DNA of 64,000 nucleotides from Dryocola sp031988645 (GCF_051307045.1 NZ_CP150452.1:4154001-4218000), one strand, 5' to 3'; counted from the stretch's first letter, positions 37,280-46,826 are shown. Program-made: numbers and translations. The notes: generated by a model not told the origin, from the letters alone.

Positions 37280-38962
37280 ATGAAATTTCTCGGAAAGCTT
37301 ATTGCGGTAACTGTGGCGATAGCGCTGGTCGTGCTGATTGCCGCCTACATTTTGCTGCAAACACGCTGGGGCGCAGCCCAGGTCAGCAATCTGGTGAATG
37401 AAAAAAGCGACTATCAGTTTTCATTTGAGCAGATGGATCACCGCTGGGCCTCCCCGATGCACGTCGCGCTCAATACTGTTTCCTTCGGCCGCAAAGGCCA
37501 GCCGGCGACCCTCGTTGCGCAAAGCGTTGATATCGGCCTGAGCTCGCGTCAGTTTACCCAGCCGCTGCACGTTGAGACTATTTTGCTCAAAAACGGCACG
37601 CTGAACCTCAGCCCGGACGCCGCCCCTCTTCCCTTCCAGGCTGACGCGCTGCAGCTTAGCGATATGGCCCTTAACAGCCCGGGGTCCGGGTGGGATTTAC
37701 GTGCTCAGCGGGTGAACGGCGGGGTTACGCCGTGGCAGCCGAAGCAGGGAAAAGCGCTGGGCGATACGGCAGACGTACAGTTTAGCGCGGGCTCGATGAC
37801 CCTCAACGGCGTGCCCGCAAGCAACGTGCTGCTGCAGGGCGCGATTCATAATGACCAGGTGACGCTTTCTACTATCGGCGCCGATATGGCCCGCGGCTCG
37901 CTCACCGGCACGGCGAGCCGCAACGCGGACGGTTCGTGGCAAATTGGCAGCCTGCGCCTGAACGATATTCGCCTACAGACGGATAAATCCATCAGCGATT
38001 TCCTGGCGCCCGTTGCCAGCATCCCATCGCTGAAAATCGACAGCCTGGAAGTCACCGACGCGCGCCTGGAAGGCAAGGACTGGGCGGTCACCGACTTAGA
38101 TCTGAGCCTGCGCAACCTGACGCTCGTCAACGGCGGATGGCAAAGCGATGACGGCAGGCTGTCCCTTAACGCCAGCGATTTTATTAACGGCTCGCTGCAG
38201 CTCAACGACCCTATCGTGAATATCGATTTTACGCCGCAGGCCGCCGTGCTGCGCCAGTTCACCTCCAGATGGGAAAGGGGCATGGTGCGCGCATCCGGCC
38301 AGTGGGTGCGTGACGACAGCCGGCTGGCGCTGGACGAGGTGGTGCTGGCCGGGCTGGAGTACACGCTGCCGGAAACATGGAAAAAGCTCTGGCTGGAGCC
38401 CGTTCCTGAGTGGTTAAACAACGTCACCGTTAAAAAACTTTCGGCGAATCGAAACCTGATTATTGATATCGATCCGGCCTTCCCGTTTCAGCTCACCTCG
38501 CTGGATGGCATGGGAAATAACCTGGAAGTGGTGCGCGACAGGCAATGGGGGCTGTGGAACGGCAATATCAGCCTGAACGCCGCGGCGGCAACGTTTAACC
38601 GCGTGGACGTTCGTCGCCCTTCCATAGCGCTGACGGCGAACGCAAACCAGATCTCCGTTACGGAGCTCAGCGCCTTTGCCGGGAAAGGGATGCTGGAAGC
38701 GACGGGGGCCGTCTCACAGTCGCCGCAGCGCTTTACGGCAATTAATCTTCGCGGCCGGGCCGTACCGATTAATACTTTGCAGCAGTGGGGATGGCCTGCT
38801 TTACCGCTGGAAGGAGACGGCAATTTACAGCTTTCTGTCACCGGTAACCTTACCGCGCAGGCGCCGCTCAAACCAACGGTAAACGGGACGCTCCAGGCCA
38901 CCGGCGCGAACGGAAAACAGTTAAAACAGACAATGCAGAAAGGCGAAGTGCCCGGCGCCTGA
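37280..38962 (+). CDS. yicH: YicH, AsmA family protein
   Basis: A protein of about 560 residues with a single N-terminal membrane helix (KLIAVTVAIALVVLIAAYILL) and a large periplasmic region rich in beta strands, as in the AsmA/bridge-like lipid-transfer group. DMGNN-type repeats are absent, but LSSRQFTQPLHVETILLKNGTLNL and AVTDLDLSLRNLTLVNGGW match E. coli YicH (569 residues). The start is the ATG at 37280 (MKFLGKLIAV); the ATG at 37265 is less likely. Probable role in envelope lipid or outer-membrane homeostasis, inferred from the family. It is convergent with yiiD across 25 bases. Confidence 0.93.
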   Translation: MKFLGKLIAVTVAIALVVLIAAYILLQTRWGAAQVSNLVNEKSDYQFSFEQMDHRWASPMHVALNTVSFGRKGQPATLVAQSVDIGLSSRQFTQPLHVETILLKNGTLNLSPDAAPLPFQADALQLSDMALNSPGSGWDLRAQRVNGGVTPWQPKQGKALGDTADVQFSAGSMTLNGVPASNVLLQGAIHNDQVTLSTIGADMARGSLTGTASRNADGSWQIGSLRLNDIRLQTDKSISDFLAPVASIPSLKIDSLEVTDARLEGKDWAVTDLDLSLRNLTLVNGGWQSDDGRLSLNASDFINGSLQLNDPIVNIDFTPQAAVLRQFTSRWERGMVRASGQWVRDDSRLALDEVVLAGLEYTLPETWKKLWLEPVPEWLNNVTVKKLSANRNLIIDIDPAFPFQLTSLDGMGNNLEVVRDRQWGLWNGNISLNAAAATFNRVDVRRPSIALTANANQISVTELSAFAGKGMLEATGAVSQSPQRFTAINLRGRAVPINTLQQWGWPALPLEGDGNLQLSVTGNLTAQAPLKPTVNGTLQATGANGKQLKQTMQKGEVPGA

Positions 38963-38987
38963 ACTTGCAACAAGCTTGCCGGGGCGG

Positions 38988-39930
38988 TCACTCTTCTTCG
39001 TTGCCGCCCTCTTCCAGCGGCCCGAATGGTTTAGCAGGCAATACCAGGTATACGCCTTCAAAAACCGCGCCCATCTTCTCATCGCCGTAAAGCTCAACCT
39101 GCAGAGCCACGCGCGCCTTACGGCCGCGTGCCAGCCTGTCCAGATCGCCGCTAAGCGAACCCAAATCTGCAATGGCCCCGGGGCGCCCGGTGATCGGACT
39201 GCTGTAACGAATATGGGCATCAGCCAGAATGATGGTGCCGCCCAGATGGCGCTCGCGTAGCATCAGCCAGATAAGCCCCCAGCCGGTCAGGGTCGCAAGT
39301 GAAAACAGACTGCCCGCAAACAGCGTCTGGTGCGGATTTTGATTGCCCGTCTCCGGCATGGTGGTGATAAATTTTTGGCCGGTGTACTGCAAAATCCGCA
39401 CGCCCATCTTCTCGCTAAGCGGAATATGTTCATACCAGGCCTGCTGAAGCTGCCCGCACCAGTCGGCGCGATGCAGGATGTCGTCCAGGGAGGCTACGGG
39501 CTTAATCATCAGGAAATGCCGCACGGGCGTCGTCTGCGGCGTGGTAATCTCGCCCTGATTCACAAACCCCAGCTTGGCGAAAAACTCCACCGCGTCTTCG
39601 CGGGCGCTGCAAACCACGCGTTTCACCCCTTCCTGGCGGGCGACGGATTCCAGCGTCATCGCCACCAGCGTGCCCAGGCCTTTGTCCTGTACGGAGGGAT
39701 GAACCGCCATAAAGCGGATCGCCGCCTCGTTATCGGCGTTGATATACAACCGGCCCTATAGCGACCGGGTTGCCCTCTTCGTCCACCACCATCTGATGAT
39801 GGGCCATGGCGTCCCAGGCGTCGCGTTCGGAGCCTTTAGGCTGATGCAGAGGCTTGCGTAACATTTCCCAGCGGAACTGATAGTAACTTTCAAGCTCTTC
39901 TTCGGTTTGCGGTACGCGAAGGTGATACAT
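38988..39930 (-). CDS. yiiD: GNAT-thioesterase bifunctional protein YiiD (FabY/MadA), interrupted by a +1 base at GGCC
   Basis: A two-domain protein: N-terminal GNAT acetyltransferase fold (MYHLRVPQTEEELESYYQFR...; VHPSVQDKGLGTLVAMTLE is the acetyl-CoA motif A) and a C-terminal hot-dog domain of the thioesterase type (QTLFAGSLFSLATLTGWGLIWL). In E. coli it is reported to help start fatty-acid synthesis (FabY/MadA). The frame breaks at 39752-39756 (GGCCC on the plus strand) between NPVAIG and RLYINADNEAAIRF. Corrected length about 313. It lies 32 bases after dtd as last gene of the yihX-yihY-dtd-yiiD operon. Confidence 0.92.
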
Positions 39931-39962
39931 ATTCGACTCTCTCGTTACGCGGGGCCGGTAGT

Positions 39963-40400
39963 CTATACCTGCAGCCAGAACGTTACCGGCCCGTCGTTGG
40001 TAAGTGATACCTGCATATCAGCGGCGAAACGGCCGGTGCGGGTTTCGATCCCTTGTTGGCTACAGCGCTTAACGAAGTATTCATACAGCTCCTCGGCTTT
40101 GTCAGGCGCCGCCCCGCCCGAGAAGCTCGGACGCATGCCGCGCTCGGTATCCGCCGCGAGGGTAAACTGCGACACCACCAGCACGCTGCCGCCGGCTTGC
40201 TGAACGTTCAGATTCATTTTGTCATTTTCATCACCGAAGATACGGTAGCCTAACACCCGTTCGCACAGGCGATTCGCTTTCTGCTCGTTGTCTTCTTTTT
40301 CGACACCCAATAACACCAAAAGTCCCGGGCCGATTTCTCCCGTCACCTCACCCTCCACGGTGACGCGAGCCTGGGTCACGCGCTGAATTAATGCAATCAT
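39963..40400 (-). CDS. dtd: D-aminoacyl-tRNA deacylase
   Basis: A 145-residue dimeric enzyme that hydrolyses D-Tyr-tRNA and other mischarged D-aminoacyl-tRNAs. MIALIQRVTQARVTVEGE opens it, SQFTLAADTERGMRPSF holds the SQFTL motif, and the C-terminal NDGPVTFWLQV is the Gly-cisPro region of the partner active site (NxGP(V/F)T). Full length. It overlaps the end of yihY by 4 bases. Confidence 0.97.
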   Translation of the reverse strand: MIALIQRVTQARVTVEGEVTGEIGPGLLVLLGVEKEDNEQKANRLCERVLGYRIFGDENDKMNLNVQQAGGSVLVVSQFTLAADTERGMRPSFSGGAAPDKAEELYEYFVKRCSQQGIETRTGRFAADMQVSLTNDGPVTFWLQV

Positions 40401-41269
40401 GGTTTTTCCAGTTTTTCCTGCTGAGCTTCTGAGCGAAGTTTACGGTAATCCCCGAGGGTGACAGTAATTTCCGCCCCGAGCAACACGATACACCAGGTCC
40501 AGTAGACCCAGACAAACAAAATCGGGATCACCGCCAGCACGCCGTAAATCAGCTGGTAAGAAGGGAACATGGTGATGTAGAGCGCGAAGCCTTTCTTACC
40601 CAGCTCAAAGAGAAGCGCTGCGACCAGCGAGCCAATCAGCGCGTCACGCACCGGGACGCGCGTGGTGGGAACAATGCTGTAGAGTAGCCAGAATGAGAGC
40701 CAGGACAGCAGCAGCGGGAAGATGCGCAGCACCTCATCAATCATGCTGTTAAAACCCGTCACCCAGTGCAACGACAGCAAATAGGAGCTGATAACCAGGC
40801 TTGCGCCGGCTAACAGCGGCCCGAGCGTGAGAATCATCCAGTAAACGGCAAAGGAGTAAATTTTCGGCCGCGTGCGCGTGCTGCGCCAGATGGTATTCAA
40901 CGCGCTGTCCACGGCGTACATCAATAATAAAGCGGTGACGATAAGCCCGCATGCGCCCACTACCGTCATCTTGCTGGAGTTCGCGACAAACTGCTCGATA
41001 TAGCGCTGAATGATATCGCCCGTGGCGGGAATGAAATTAGAGAAGATAAAGTGCCTTAGCTGCACGCTGACGTCCGAAAACATAGGGAAAGCGGCGAATA
41101 ACGCAAACACAACGGCGATAAAAGGCACCAGCGACAGCAGCGACACGTACGCGAGGTTGCCCGCAAGCGTCGTCATATTGTCCTGGTCAATGCGCTGCCA
41201 GAGCAGCTTACCCCAAGCGATAAAGGGCCTGAGGCGTTGACGGGTGTGATGATGAACGTCTTTTAGCAT
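40397..41269 (-). CDS. yihY: YihY, BrkB/UPF0761 family inner-membrane protein
   Basis: A 290-residue protein with six hydrophobic helices (about 35-58, 96-115, 137-158, 179-200, 206-228, 242-265). It was once called Rbn and taken for RNase BN, which is now known to be RNase Z (elaC); its true function is unknown. DNMTTLAGNLAYVSLLSLVPFIAVVFALF and SIVPTTRVPVRDALIGSLVAALLFELGKKGFALYI are the family blocks. It overlaps yihX by 7 bases and dtd by 4 bases. Confidence 0.94.
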   Translation of the reverse strand: MLKDVHHHTRQRLRPFIAWGKLLWQRIDQDNMTTLAGNLAYVSLLSLVPFIAVVFALFAAFPMFSDVSVQLRHFIFSNFIPATGDIIQRYIEQFVANSSKMTVVGACGLIVTALLLMYAVDSALNTIWRSTRTRPKIYSFAVYWMILTLGPLLAGASLVISSYLLSLHWVTGFNSMIDEVLRIFPLLLSWLSFWLLYSIVPTTRVPVRDALIGSLVAALLFELGKKGFALYITMFPSYQLIYGVLAVIPILFVWVYWTWCIVLLGAEITVTLGDYRKLRSEAQQEKLEKP

Positions 41270-41862
41270 GGATTTTTTGCGAAATAATCGGGCACCGTTT
41301 CTTTTCCGGTCACCAGAATGCTGGTGATGCCCACCTGCTGGGCGCCTTTAATATTATCGGCGTTGTCGTCAAAAAAGACGGCGCGATCGGCGGAAAAACC
41401 CTCTTCTTCCAGAAGCTTTTGATAAATTTCGGCGTCGGGCTTGCGCATGCCCATCTCCTGGGACAGGTAGATTTTATCCGCCGCCTGCGCGATTTGCGGA
41501 TACTCGCCGGGCCAGAAGTTTGTGTGTAAACGGTTGGTATTGGAGAGCACGACCACACGGTGCCCCCGCTCACGCAGCTGCTCCATCAAGGCGATGACTT
41601 CAGGACGCAGGGCCACAAAGACGGCCTGCCAGCCTGCGGCGAACTGATCGAAGCCCAGCGCCATGTCCATCTGCTGGCATAAGGCTGCGGCAAACTCCTC
41701 ATCAGAAATCTGCCCCCGCTCATGACGATGGAACGCCTCCCCCATCACAAAGCTTTTTTGCAGATTCGCCAGCGGAATCCGGCTGTAATCGCTCCACACT
41801 CCCAGCACGCGGTTGAAGTCGATATCAACGATGACGTTACCTAAATCAAAGATATACAGCAT
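41263..41862 (-). CDS. yihX: HAD-like alpha-D-glucose-1-phosphate phosphatase YihX
   Basis: A 199-residue haloacid dehalogenase-like phosphatase, the exact E. coli length. Motif I is LYIFDLGNVIVDID (Asp nucleophile at the start), motif II VVLSNTN, and motif III/IV includes VFFDDNADNIKGA. The E. coli enzyme dephosphorylates alpha-glucose 1-phosphate. Start MLYIFDLGN at 41862; the open frame runs 10 codons further without conservation. First gene of the minus-strand operon. Confidence 0.96.
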   Translation of the reverse strand: MLYIFDLGNVIVDIDFNRVLGVWSDYSRIPLANLQKSFVMGEAFHRHERGQISDEEFAAALCQQMDMALGFDQFAAGWQAVFVALRPEVIALMEQLRERGHRVVVLSNTNRLHTNFWPGEYPQIAQAADKIYLSQEMGMRKPDAEIYQKLLEEEGFSADRAVFFDDNADNIKGAQQVGITSILVTGKETVPDYFAKNPC

Positions 41863-41960
41863 AAGCCTCTCCTTTACGCCATGGACAAACAACTGTAGCG
41901 GTAAAGGGGTGCTTTGACTATCTCAGCCTCATTTGCTCTTCAATTCTGCGAGCGATGTGC

Positions 41961-41992
41961 AAAAAAAAGCCCCGTCTTTGCAGACAGGGCTT
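41961..41992 (-). terminator. Terminator of bipA
   Basis: On the minus strand AAGCCCTGTCTG-CAAAG-ACGGGGCTTTTTTTT makes a stem followed by eight Ts, 23 bases after the bipA stop. Confidence 0.85.
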
Positions 41993-42014
41993 CGGTTTAC
42001 AGCGGGCAAGAAAC

Positions 42015-43838
42015 TCAGGCTTCTTTGCTGCCACGACCTGCGCGTTTGCGGTCGTTTTCAGTCAGGTGACGTTTACGGATACGAACGGAAGTCGGGGTTA
42101 CTTCTACCAGTTCGTCGTCATCGATGAATTCCAGAGCCTGTTCCAGGGACATTTTCAGCGCCGGAACAAGGGTGGTTGCTTCATCCGTACCGGAAGCACG
42201 CATGTTGGTCAGCTTCTTACCGGTCAGGCAGTTTACGGTCAGGTCGTTAGAACGGCTGTGAATACCGATGATCTGGCCTTCGTAAACTTCTGCGCCGTGG
42301 CCCAGGAACAGCTTGCCGCGATCCTGCAGGCCGAACAGAGCAAAGGCAACTGCCTTACCCTGGCCGTTAGAGATCAGCACGCCGTTGTTACGCTGGCCGA
42401 TTTCGCCCGGACGAACGTCGTCGTAGTGGCTGAAGGTGGAGTACAGCAGACCGGTGCCGGAAGTCATGGTCATGAACTCGGTACGGAAGCCAATCAGGCC
42501 GCGTGCCGGGATCAGGTAGTCCAGACGAATACGGCCTTTGCCGTCAGGGATCATGTCTTTGACATCGCCCTTACGTTCGCCCATCGCCTGCATCACCGCG
42601 CCCTGGTGCTGTTCTTCGATATCCAGAGTAACGTTTTCGAACGGCTCCTGCATGCGGCCGTCGATCATACGGTTGATAACTTTCGGACGGGACACTGCCA
42701 GTTCGAAGCCTTCACGACGCATGTTTTCAATCAGAACGGACAGGTGCAGCTCGCCACGACCGGATACACGGAACGCGTCCGCGTCTTCAGTTTCTTCAAC
42801 GCGCAGCGCAACGTTGTGCACCAGCTCTTTGTTCAGGCGGTCAAGGATCTGACGGGAGGTAACGAATTTACCTTCTTTGCCACAGAACGGAGAGGTGTTG
42901 ACGTTAAAGAACATGGTCACGGTTGGTTCATCAACGGACAGCGCCGGCAGCGCTTCAACATTTTGCGTATCGCAAAGGGTGTCGGAGATGTTCAGCTCGC
43001 CCAGACCGGTGATAGCAATGATATCGCCCGCTTCTGCTTCGCTGGATTCGATACGCTCCAGGCCCATGTGGGTCAGAACCTTACCGACTTTACCGTTACG
43101 GGTTTTACCTTCGCTGTCGATGATAGTGATCTGCTGGTTAGGCTTCACTTTACCGCGTTTGATGCGACCGATGCCGATTACGCCAACGTAGTTGTTGTAG
43201 TCGAGTTGGGAGATCTGCATCTGGAACGGACCGTCAAGGTCAACGCTTGGTGCTTTAACGTGGTCAACAATCGCCTGGTACAGCGGGGTCATATCTTCCG
43301 CCATATCGGTGTGATCGTTGCCCGCGATACCCATCAATGCGGATGCATAGATGATTGGGAAATCGAGCTGCTCGTCGCTCGCGTCGAGGTTTACGAACAG
43401 GTCGAACACCTGATCGACAACCCAGTCAGGACGCGCGCCGGGACGGTCAACTTTGTTGATAACCACGATTGGCTTCAAACCATGGGCAAATGCCTTTTTG
43501 GTTACGAAGCGCGTCTGCGGCATTGGGCCATCCATTGCGTCAACGACCAGCAGCACGGAGTCTACCATGGACATTACACGTTCAACTTCACCACCGAAGT
43601 CGGCATGCCCTGGGGTATCAACGATGTTGATACGGTAGTCATTCCATTTGATAGCGGTGTTTTTAGCGAGGATGGTAATCCCACGCTCTTTCTCCAAATC
43701 GTTGGAGTCCATCACGCGTTCAGTGGTTTCAGCGCGTTCGCTGAAAGTACCGGATTGCTGTAGCAGCTTATCAACCAGGGTAGTTTTACCATGGTCAACG
43801 TGCGCGATGATGGCGATGTTACGCAGATTTTCGATCAC
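42015..43838 (-). CDS. bipA: Ribosome-associated GTPase BipA (TypA)
   Basis: A 607-residue translational GTPase, full length. G1 is AHVDHGKTTLVDKLL (about 12-26), G3 DTPGHADFGGEV, G4 NKVDRPGARPDWV, followed by domains 2, 3 and 5 of the EF-G type and the BipA-specific C-terminus (TEFMTMTSGTGLLYSTFSHYD; KMSLEQALEFIDDDELVEVTP). It helps 50S assembly at low temperature and affects virulence and stress responses. Divergent from glnA with a 375-base regulatory gap. Confidence 0.98.
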   Translation of the reverse strand: MIENLRNIAIIAHVDHGKTTLVDKLLQQSGTFSERAETTERVMDSNDLEKERGITILAKNTAIKWNDYRINIVDTPGHADFGGEVERVMSMVDSVLLVVDAMDGPMPQTRFVTKKAFAHGLKPIVVINKVDRPGARPDWVVDQVFDLFVNLDASDEQLDFPIIYASALMGIAGNDHTDMAEDMTPLYQAIVDHVKAPSVDLDGPFQMQISQLDYNNYVGVIGIGRIKRGKVKPNQQITIIDSEGKTRNGKVGKVLTHMGLERIESSEAEAGDIIAITGLGELNISDTLCDTQNVEALPALSVDEPTVTMFFNVNTSPFCGKEGKFVTSRQILDRLNKELVHNVALRVEETEDADAFRVSGRGELHLSVLIENMRREGFELAVSRPKVINRMIDGRMQEPFENVTLDIEEQHQGAVMQAMGERKGDVKDMIPDGKGRIRLDYLIPARGLIGFRTEFMTMTSGTGLLYSTFSHYDDVRPGEIGQRNNGVLISNGQGKAVAFALFGLQDRGKLFLGHGAEVYEGQIIGIHSRSNDLTVNCLTGKKLTNMRASGTDEATTLVPALKMSLEQALEFIDDDELVEVTPTSVRIRKRHLTENDRKRAGRGSKEA

Positions 43839-43944
43839 AACTTTGCCTCAGGCATTAGAAATAGCGCGCTATTGTACACGTATTAATCGAAGGACAGAAC
43901 AGGATCACAAAGAACCTTTACAAACAATGTGAAAAGTAAGGGTT

Positions 43945-43960
43945 TGTGATCGCTTTCACG
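43945..43960. promoter_or_regulatory. CRP-cAMP site upstream of glnA
   Basis: TGTGATCGCTTTCACG has both half-sites of the CRP operator at proper spacing (TGTGA-N6-TCACR). In E. coli CRP activates glnAp1 from such a site. Confidence 0.75.
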
Positions 43961-43987
43961 GAGCTAAAAAGGGAGCCATAACGTAAA

Positions 43988-44004
43988 TTGCACCAATATG
44001 GTGC
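43988..44004. promoter_or_regulatory. NtrC enhancer site 1 of glnA
   Basis: TTGCACCAATATGGTGC is a strong match to the NtrC inverted repeat (TGCACC-N5-GGTGCA). It lies about 106 bases upstream of the sigma-54 -24/-12 element. Confidence 0.85.
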
Positions 44005-44021
44005 CCTTAACCGACGCTGGA

Positions 44022-44038
44022 GCACTATATTGGTGCAA
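44022..44038. promoter_or_regulatory. NtrC enhancer site 2 of glnA
   Basis: GCACTATATTGGTGCAA is a second NtrC-type repeat, 34 bases (about three helical turns) after site 1, so that bound dimers would lie on the same face. Confidence 0.8.
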
Positions 44039-44063
44039 GTTATCCATCATGGTGCGACCCTTT

Positions 44064-44076
44064 TGCACTATAGTGC
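44064..44076. promoter_or_regulatory. NtrC-type site 3 (weaker, promoter-proximal) of glnA
   Basis: TGCACTATAGTGC is a palindrome of the NtrC type but with poorer half-sites. A lone GGTGCGA at 44051-44057 may be another half-site. In E. coli the proximal weak sites act as a governor that limits expression at high NtrC. Confidence 0.6.
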
Positions 44077-44109
44077 GCATGATAACGCCTTTTTAGGGTG
44101 ATTTAAAAG

Positions 44110-44128
44110 TTGGCACAGATTTCGCTTT
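44110..44128 (+). promoter_or_regulatory. glnAp2: Sigma-54 promoter glnAp2
   Basis: TTGGCACAGATTTCGCTTT fits the -24/-12 consensus (TGGCAC-N5-TTGC-like, here TTCGC) and is practically the E. coli glnAp2 sequence. Phosphorylated NtrC at the upstream sites activates it under nitrogen limitation. Confidence 0.9.
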
Positions 44129-44213
44129 AAACATTTCAGGGCGAACAGCCACTTTAAATAAAGTTAGAAGACCTCGTTACCACGACGACAATGATAATCC
44201 GGGAGAGTTAAGT

Positions 44214-45624
44214 ATGTCCGCTGAACACGTTTTGACGATGCTGAATGAGCATGAAGTGAAATTTGTTGATTTGCGCTTCACTGACACCAAAGGTAAAGAA
44301 CAGCACGTCACAATCCCAGCTCATCAGGTAAATGCTGACTTCTTCGAAGAAGGCAAAATGTTTGATGGCTCCTCGATTGGTGGCTGGAAAGGCATCAACG
44401 AATCCGACATGGTGCTGATGCCAGACGCGTCTACCGCCGTCATCGACCCGTTCTTCGCGGATTCCACCCTGATTATTCGTTGCGACATTCTTGAGCCTGG
44501 CACCATGCAGGGCTATGACCGCGACCCGCGCTCCATCGCGAAACGCGCTGAAGACTACCTGCGCTCTACCGGTCTTGCCGATACCGTCCTGTTCGGGCCG
44601 GAACCAGAGTTCTTCCTGTTCGACGACATTCGTTTCGGCAGCTCCATCTCCGGCTCCCACGTCGCTATCGATGACATCGAAGGCGCATGGAACACCGGCA
44701 CCAAATACGAAGGCGGCAACAAAGGGCCACCGTCCTGCGGTAAAAGGCGGCTACTTCCCGGTGCCACCGGTTGACTCGGCTCAGGACCTGCGTTCTGCCA
44801 TGTGTCTGACCATGGAACAGATGGGCCTGGTGGTTGAAGCTCACCACCACGAAGTGGCAACGGCTGGTCAAAACGAAGTGGCTACCCGCTTCAACACCAT
44901 GACCAAAAAAGCTGACGAAATTCAGATCTACAAATACGTCGTGCACAACGTCGCTCACGCTTACGGCAAAACTGCGACCTTCATGCCAAAACCAATGTTT
45001 GGCGATAACGGTTCCGGTATGCACTGCCACATGTCCCTGTCCAAGAACGGCGTTAACCTGTTCGCAGGCGACAAATACGCAGGCCTGTCCGAGCAAGCGC
45101 TGTACTACATCGGCGGCGTCATTAAACACGCTAAGGCGATTAACGCCCTGTCTAACCCAACAACCAACTCCTACAAGCGTCTGGTCCCGGGTTACGAAGC
45201 GCCTGTTATGCTGGCTTACTCCGCGCGTAACCGTTCTGCTTCCATCCGTATCCCGGTGGTTGCTTCTCCGAAAGCGCGTCGTATCGAAGTTCGCTTCCCG
45301 GACCCGGCTGCTAACCCGTACCTGTGCTTCGCAGCGCTGCTGATGGCCGGCCTTGACGGCATCAAGAACAAAATCCATCCGGGCGAAGCGATGGACAAAA
45401 ACCTGTATGACCTGCCGCCGGAAGAAGCGAAAGAGATCCCACAGGTTGCAGGCTCTCTGGAAGAAGCACTGAACGCGCTGGATCAGGACCGCGAGTTCCT
45501 GACCGCAGGCGGCGTATTCACCGATGAAGCGATTGATGCCTATATCGCTCTGCGCATCGAAGAAAATGACCGCGTGCGCATGACTCCGCACCCGGTTGAG
45601 TTTGAGCTGTACTACAGCGTCTGA
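44214..45624 (+). CDS. glnA: Glutamine synthetase type I, interrupted by a +1 base at GGCC
   Basis: Dodecameric enzyme that makes glutamine from glutamate, ammonia and ATP. DLRFTDTKGKEQHV, DGSSIGGWKGINESDM, and FGPEPEFFLFDD are the N-terminal blocks. The frame breaks at 44724-44728: GGGCC where EGGNKGHRPAVKGGYF needs GGCC. The later frame has HHHEVATAGQNEV, GSGMHCHMSL and the adenylylation site NLYDLPPEE (Tyr near residue 398). Corrected length 469, equal to E. coli. Nearly certain sequence error. A terminator separates it from glnL. Confidence 0.97.
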
Positions 45625-45656
45625 TTAAGCGTTTTTTTGTTGCCGTGGAAACTTTC

Positions 45657-45681
45657 AGCCCATCTTCGGATGGGCTTTTTT
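45657..45681 (+). terminator. Terminator after glnA
   Basis: AGCCCATC-TTCG-GATGGGCTTTTTT forms a UUCG-capped stem with a T-run, 32 bases after the glnA stop. It reduces read-through into glnL-glnG, as in E. coli. Confidence 0.9.
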
Positions 45682-45732
45682 CTCCACAAATACCCTGCCG
45701 CAACAAGGATTTTTGTTAGCCGACAACTATAA

Positions 45733-45749
45733 TGCACCAACATAGTGCA
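45733..45749. promoter_or_regulatory. NtrC operator over glnLp
   Basis: TGCACCAACATAGTGCA starts at the last base of a TATAAT (45728-45733) 35 bases before glnL. NtrC bound here would block the glnL promoter, giving the known negative autoregulation of glnL-glnG. Confidence 0.85.
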
Positions 45750-45767
45750 TAAAACGGAGACTGCTGT

Positions 45768-46818
45768 ATGGCAACTGGCACGCTGCCCGATGCTGGGCAG
45801 ATCCTGAATTCTTTAATCAACAGCATCCTGCTTGTGGATGACGAACTGGCGGTCCACTACGCGAACCCGGCGGCGCAACAGCTGCTGGCGCAGAGTTCAC
45901 GCAAGCTTTACGGCACGCCGTTGCCGGATCTGTTGAGCTACTTCTCACTTAACGTTGAATTAATGCAGGAGAGCCTGATAGCAGGCCAGGGTTTTACCGA
46001 TAACGAGGTAACTCTGGTGATAGACGGGCGCTCCCATATCCTTTCTCTGACGGCGCAGCGTTTGCCCGAAGGGTTAATCCTGATGGAAATGGCGCCGATG
46101 GACAACCAGCGCCGCCTGAGCCAGGAACAGTTACAGCATGCCCAGCAGATTGCCGCACGTGATTTAGTTCGCGGCCTGGCGCATGAGATCAAAAATCCTC
46201 TTGGCGGCTTACGAGGGGCGGCGCAGCTTCTGGCGAAAGCGTTGCCGGATCCGTCGCTGACGGAATATACCAAAGTGATTATTGAGCAGGCGGACCGTCT
46301 GCGTAACCTGGTCGACAGGCTGTTAGGCCCGCAGCAGCCGGGCATGCACGTGACGGAAAGCATTCATAAGGTCACCGAGCGCGTTATGCAGCTGGTGTCG
46401 ATGGAGCTGCCTGAAAACGTCACCCTGGTGCGGGATTACGATCCAAGCCTGCCGGAATTCGCTCACGATCCCGACCAAATTGAGCAGGTGTTATTAAATA
46501 TTGTGCGTAACGCATTGCAGGCGCTGGGGAGCGACGGGGGCGAAATCGTCCTGCGTACCCGCACCGCCTTCCAGCTAACGCTGCACGGTGTGCGCTACCG
46601 TCTGGCTGCCCGGATTGACATTGAAGATAACGGTCCGGGCATCCCGGCCACGCTTCAGGATACGCTGTTCTATCCGATGGTAAGCGGACGCGAAGGGGGC
46701 ACCGGTCTGGGCCTTTCTATTGCGCGCAACCTTATCGATCAGCATTCGGGGAAAATCGAATTCAACAGTTGGCCGGGCCCATACCGAATTTTCCGTTTAC
46801 CTGCCTATTCGTAAGTAG
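45768..46818 (+). CDS. glnL: Nitrogen sensor kinase/phosphatase NtrB, interrupted at its end by a +1 base at GGCC
   Basis: Cytoplasmic histidine kinase that phosphorylates NtrC under nitrogen limitation and, with PII, dephosphorylates it. PAS-like region (residues about 10-110), H-box RGLAHEIKNPLGGLRGAAQ (His near 139), then N box LLNIVRNALQAL, G1 IEDNGPGIP and G2 GREGGTGLGLSIARN. At 46775-46780 GGGCCC stands in FNSWPGHTEFSVYLPIRK in place of GGGCC; the open frame otherwise ends in an abnormal tail. Corrected length 349 with a stop at 46818, equal to E. coli. glnG begins 8 bases later. Confidence 0.94.
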
Positions 46819-46826
46819 AGGTTTGT

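Larger units (their letters stand above)
43839..44213. promoter_or_regulatory. bipA-glnA divergent regulatory region
   Basis: This 375-base gap has no gene. It carries the CRP site, at least three NtrC-type inverted repeats and the sigma-54 promoter of glnA listed separately; the bipA promoter must lie near its left end. The general layout is that of E. coli glnAp1/glnAp2: upstream enhancer sites and a sigma-54 promoter 86-104 bases before the coding region. Confidence 0.85.

Noticed and set aside
41955..43763. A 602-codon open frame on the plus strand
   Set aside because: It is antisense to bipA, whose strong codon bias leaves the opposite strand open. The product has no recognisable domain.
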